This document shows, piece by piece, positions 7,270 through 8,756 of a stretch of DNA of 8,756 nt. Source of the stretch: Caulobacter sp. (GTDB taxonomy: Bacteria; Pseudomonadota; Alphaproteobacteria; Caulobacterales; Caulobacteraceae); the NCBI GenBank assembly GCA_014378155.1, contig JACMOF010000134.1, positions 1 through 8,756 of the forward strand, written 5' to 3'. The first letter of the stretch is position 1. Every line of letters starts with the position of its first letter. The notes beneath the pieces were generated by a model, which had not been told where the DNA came from, did not search any database, and saw only the letters and a program-made list of their open reading frames with translations. A program made the translations under genes and the position numbers.

Positions 7270-8382
7270 ATGCGCGTTGGCGTGCCTTCCGAAATCAAGC
7301 CCGGCGAACATCGCGTCGGCCTCACCCCCACCGCCGTCCGGGAATATGTCGGTCACGGCCATTCGGTGCTCGTGCAGTCCGGCGCTGGCCTGGGCGCGGG
7401 CTATGCCGACGACGTCTATGTCAAGGCCGGCGCGACCATCGCGGCGGACGCCGATGCGGTGTTCGAAGGCGCGGAGCTGATCGTCAAGGTCAAGGAACCG
7501 CAGAAGATCGAGTGGGAGCGCCTGACGCCTCGCCACATCCTGTTCACCTACCTGCACCTGGCGCCCGACCCGGCCCAGACCGAAGGCCTGCTGACCAGCG
7601 GTTGCGCGGCCATCGCCTATGAGACCGTCACCGACGCCAAGGGCGGCCTGCCGCTGCTGGCCCCGATGTCGGAAGTGGCCGGCCGCATCGCCGTCTTCTC
7701 GGCGGCCGAGACCCTGCTCAAGCACAATGGCGGCATGGGCCTGCTGCTGTGCGGCGTCCCCGGCGTGCCCCCGGCCCGCGTGGTGGTGCTGGGCGGCGGC
7801 GTGGTCGGCTCCAACGCCGCCCGGATGGCCGCCGGCCTGGGCGCCGAGGTGGTGGTGCTGGAACGCTCTATCCCCCGCATGCGCGAGCTGGACGACCTGT
7901 ACCAGGGCCGCATCCTCACCCGCTATTCGACCTTCGCCGCCGTCGAGGAGGAGATCCTCAAGGCCGACGTGATCATCGGCGCGGTGCTGACCGCCGGGGC
8001 CGCCGCCCCCAAGCTGGTGCGCCGCGAGCACCTCAAGCAGATGAAGCCCGGCTCGGTGCTGGTCGATGTGTCGATCGACCAGGGCGGCTGTTTCGAGACC
8101 AGTCACGCCACCACCCACGCCGACCCGACCTATATCGTCGACGGTGTGGTGCACTATTGCGTGGCCAACATGCCGGGCGCCGCGCCGCGCACGTCGTCCG
8201 AAGCTTTGGGCAACGCCACCTTGCCCTTCGGCCTGGCCCTGGCCGACCACGGCCTGAACGCGCTGAAGAGCAACATCCACCTGGCCAAGGGCCTCAACGT
8301 CCTGGCGGGAGAGCTGACCCACCCCGCCGTGGCGCAGGCGCTGGGCAAGCCGTCGGTGGATCCTTATGGGGCCTGGACCTAG
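7270..8382 (+). CDS. ald: Alanine dehydrogenase
   Basis: A 370-residue protein, the normal family length. It catalyses NAD-dependent oxidative deamination of L-alanine to pyruvate and ammonium in the cytoplasm (reversible), allowing alanine to be used as carbon and nitrogen source. Residues matching the known active site of this family are present at the expected numbers: Arg15 (GEHRVG), Lys75 (VKVKEP), His96 (YLHLAP) and Asp270 (VDVSIDQGG). The N-terminal AlaDh/PNT substrate domain (about 1-130) is followed by the Rossmann NAD domain, with GGGVVG at 175-180 and an acidic Glu198 at the end of the second strand, which favours NAD over NADP. The family-typical segments KHNGGMG (151-157) and MPGAAPRTS support ald over lysine-type or transhydrogenase relatives. 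The start is fixed by AGGAGG at 7256-7261. It is divergent from the Lrp-type regulator and has no operon partner within the window; a perfect palindrome follows 18 bp after the stop. Confidence 0.97.
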   Translation: MRVGVPSEIKPGEHRVGLTPTAVREYVGHGHSVLVQSGAGLGAGYADDVYVKAGATIAADADAVFEGAELIVKVKEPQKIEWERLTPRHILFTYLHLAPDPAQTEGLLTSGCAAIAYETVTDAKGGLPLLAPMSEVAGRIAVFSAAETLLKHNGGMGLLLCGVPGVPPARVVVLGGGVVGSNAARMAAGLGAEVVVLERSIPRMRELDDLYQGRILTRYSTFAAVEEEILKADVIIGAVLTAGAAAPKLVRREHLKQMKPGSVLVDVSIDQGGCFETSHATTHADPTYIVDGVVHYCVANMPGAAPRTSSEALGNATLPFGLALADHGLNALKSNIHLAKGLNVLAGELTHPAVAQALGKPSVDPYGAWT

Positions 8383-8399
8383 ACGACGCGACGCGATTT

Positions 8400-8425
8400 G
8401 GGGACATGCGCATGCGCATGTCCCC
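8400..8425. repeat. Perfect 26-bp palindrome downstream of ald
   Basis: Half-site GGGGACATGCGCA (8400-8412) is followed directly by its exact complement (8413-8425). Positions 8404-8421 alternate strictly purine/pyrimidine for 18 bp, with a CATGCG unit repeated. As RNA it folds to a stable hairpin 18 bp after the ald stop, but no U-run follows on either strand, so it would be a non-canonical terminator or an mRNA-stabilising stem. It might also be a protein-binding or dispersed repeat element. Function unknown. Confidence 0.75.
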
Positions 8426-8539
8426 GTCAGCAGTCGTAGGCGCTCGGCCCCCAAAGGACAAAGCCTCATGAATTCAGGACTCTAAACTTTCTCGGTCTTT
8501 TTGACGCTCACCCCTTTTGGGCGCCCCCATAATGCTCTC

Positions 8540-8756
8540 ACCCCATCGCACGGGGAGGGACGTCGGCCGGCGACCTGACGGGCGGTGGGCAGTGGTCGAG
8601 CGGGTAGGCTTGGCCGCCGTGTCTTCTTCGGAAGACGCCCCAGGTCGGTTCGGAGCAGGCTCCACTTGGTCGCGACGAAGCCCCGGCGCCCAAGGCAGGC
8701 GGACAAGCCGACAGGTGCGGGCTGAAATCGCCCGCACGGTCCGGAGGGTAGCCAAC
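8540..8756 (+). other. Non-coding, structured probable 5' leader of a gene beyond the right edge
   Basis: The 8383-8756 stretch has no convincing gene. The minus-strand open frames here lack the GC-rich third positions of the real genes and use TTA and AGG codons. From about 8540 there are strong hairpins. Stem 8619-8626/8631-8638 is capped by a UUCG tetraloop, and stem 8715-8722/8730-8737 (8 bp, loop TGAAATC) is nearly perfect. A longer-range pairing GTCGG (8644-8648)/CCGAC (8708-8712) is possible. The stretch ends in GGAGGG (8743-8748) with 8 nt to the edge. This fits a long regulatory leader, and the last hairpin lies only 5 nt from the ribosome-binding site. I compared it from memory with RNase P RNA, SRP RNA, 6S, FMN, cobalamin and TPP consensus elements and saw no match. 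Confidence 0.4.
8743..8748 (+). promoter_or_regulatory. Ribosome-binding site for a gene starting just past the window
   Basis: GGAGGG followed by TAGCCAAC to the edge gives exactly 8 nt before position 8757, the spacing seen at ald. I infer that a plus-strand start codon lies at or next to 8757. The gene itself is not visible. Confidence 0.5.

Noticed and set aside
7150..8469. Long upstream extension of the Lrp-type reading frame to 597 residues
   Set aside because: The extra part is the antisense of ald and has low-complexity Gly/His/Arg composition. The GTG at 7149 has a well-placed GGAG.
8406..8471. Short plus-strand open frame starting inside the palindrome (MRMRMSPS...)
   Set aside because: Its three early ATGs come from the palindrome itself, there is no Shine-Dalgarno, and it has only 21 residues.
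8501..8533. Possible promoter TTGACG (8501-8506) and CATAAT (8528-8533) before the structured leader
   Set aside because: The spacer is 21 bp, too long for a normal housekeeping promoter, and no better -10 lies at the right distance.
8474..8755. Minus-strand open frame of 93 codons (and one of 74 codons in another frame)
   Set aside because: Third positions are not GC-rich as in the real genes, rare codons TTA and AGG occur, and no homology is recognised. The region folds as RNA and looks like a leader of a plus-strand gene.

Overview
The window reads as chromosomal DNA from a high-GC alphaproteobacterium, most probably Caulobacter or a close relative. The evidence is the strongly GC-rich third codon positions, the types of genes present, and the intergenic REP-like palindromes. 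Species assignment is inference. I see no phage, transposase, CRISPR, rRNA or tRNA genes.

Layout. Four genes lie on the minus strand, read from right to left: an Lrp/AsnC-family regulator (6676-7149, GTG start), an exported beta-carbonic anhydrase with a Tat-like signal (5772-6593), a very large bacterial alpha-2-macroglobulin with an intact thioester motif (505-5541), and the 5' end of pbpC, penicillin-binding protein 1C (365 down to the left edge). One gene lies on the plus strand: ald, alanine dehydrogenase (7270-8382), divergent from the Lrp-type regulator across 120 bp. Long open frames antisense to the macroglobulin gene (487-3087 and 3286-5682 on +) are high-GC shadows and are not annotated.

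Intergenic DNA. The A2M/pbpC gap (366-504) holds a two-armed inverted REP-like element with several hairpins. The carbonic anhydrase/A2M gap (5542-5771) holds a second, different pair of REP-like palindromes facing each other; the one next to the carbonic anhydrase stop could end its transcript. Downstream of ald is a perfect 26-bp palindrome whose centre is 18 bp of strictly alternating purine and pyrimidine. The last ~220 bp show no coding signal, contain strong hairpins including a UUCG-capped one, and end in a ribosome-binding site placed as if a plus-strand gene began at the first base beyond the window.

Function. The A2M and pbpC genes form the well-known bacterial pair: a periplasmic protease trap next to a peptidoglycan synthase that could help repair the wall after damage. 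The divergent regulator and ald look like an amino-acid-responsive switch for alanine catabolism, as in AldR/Ald systems. No clearly new system is evident. The most interesting items are the inner-membrane-anchored A2M, the exported carbonic anhydrase, the Z-DNA-prone palindrome and the structured leader at the right edge.
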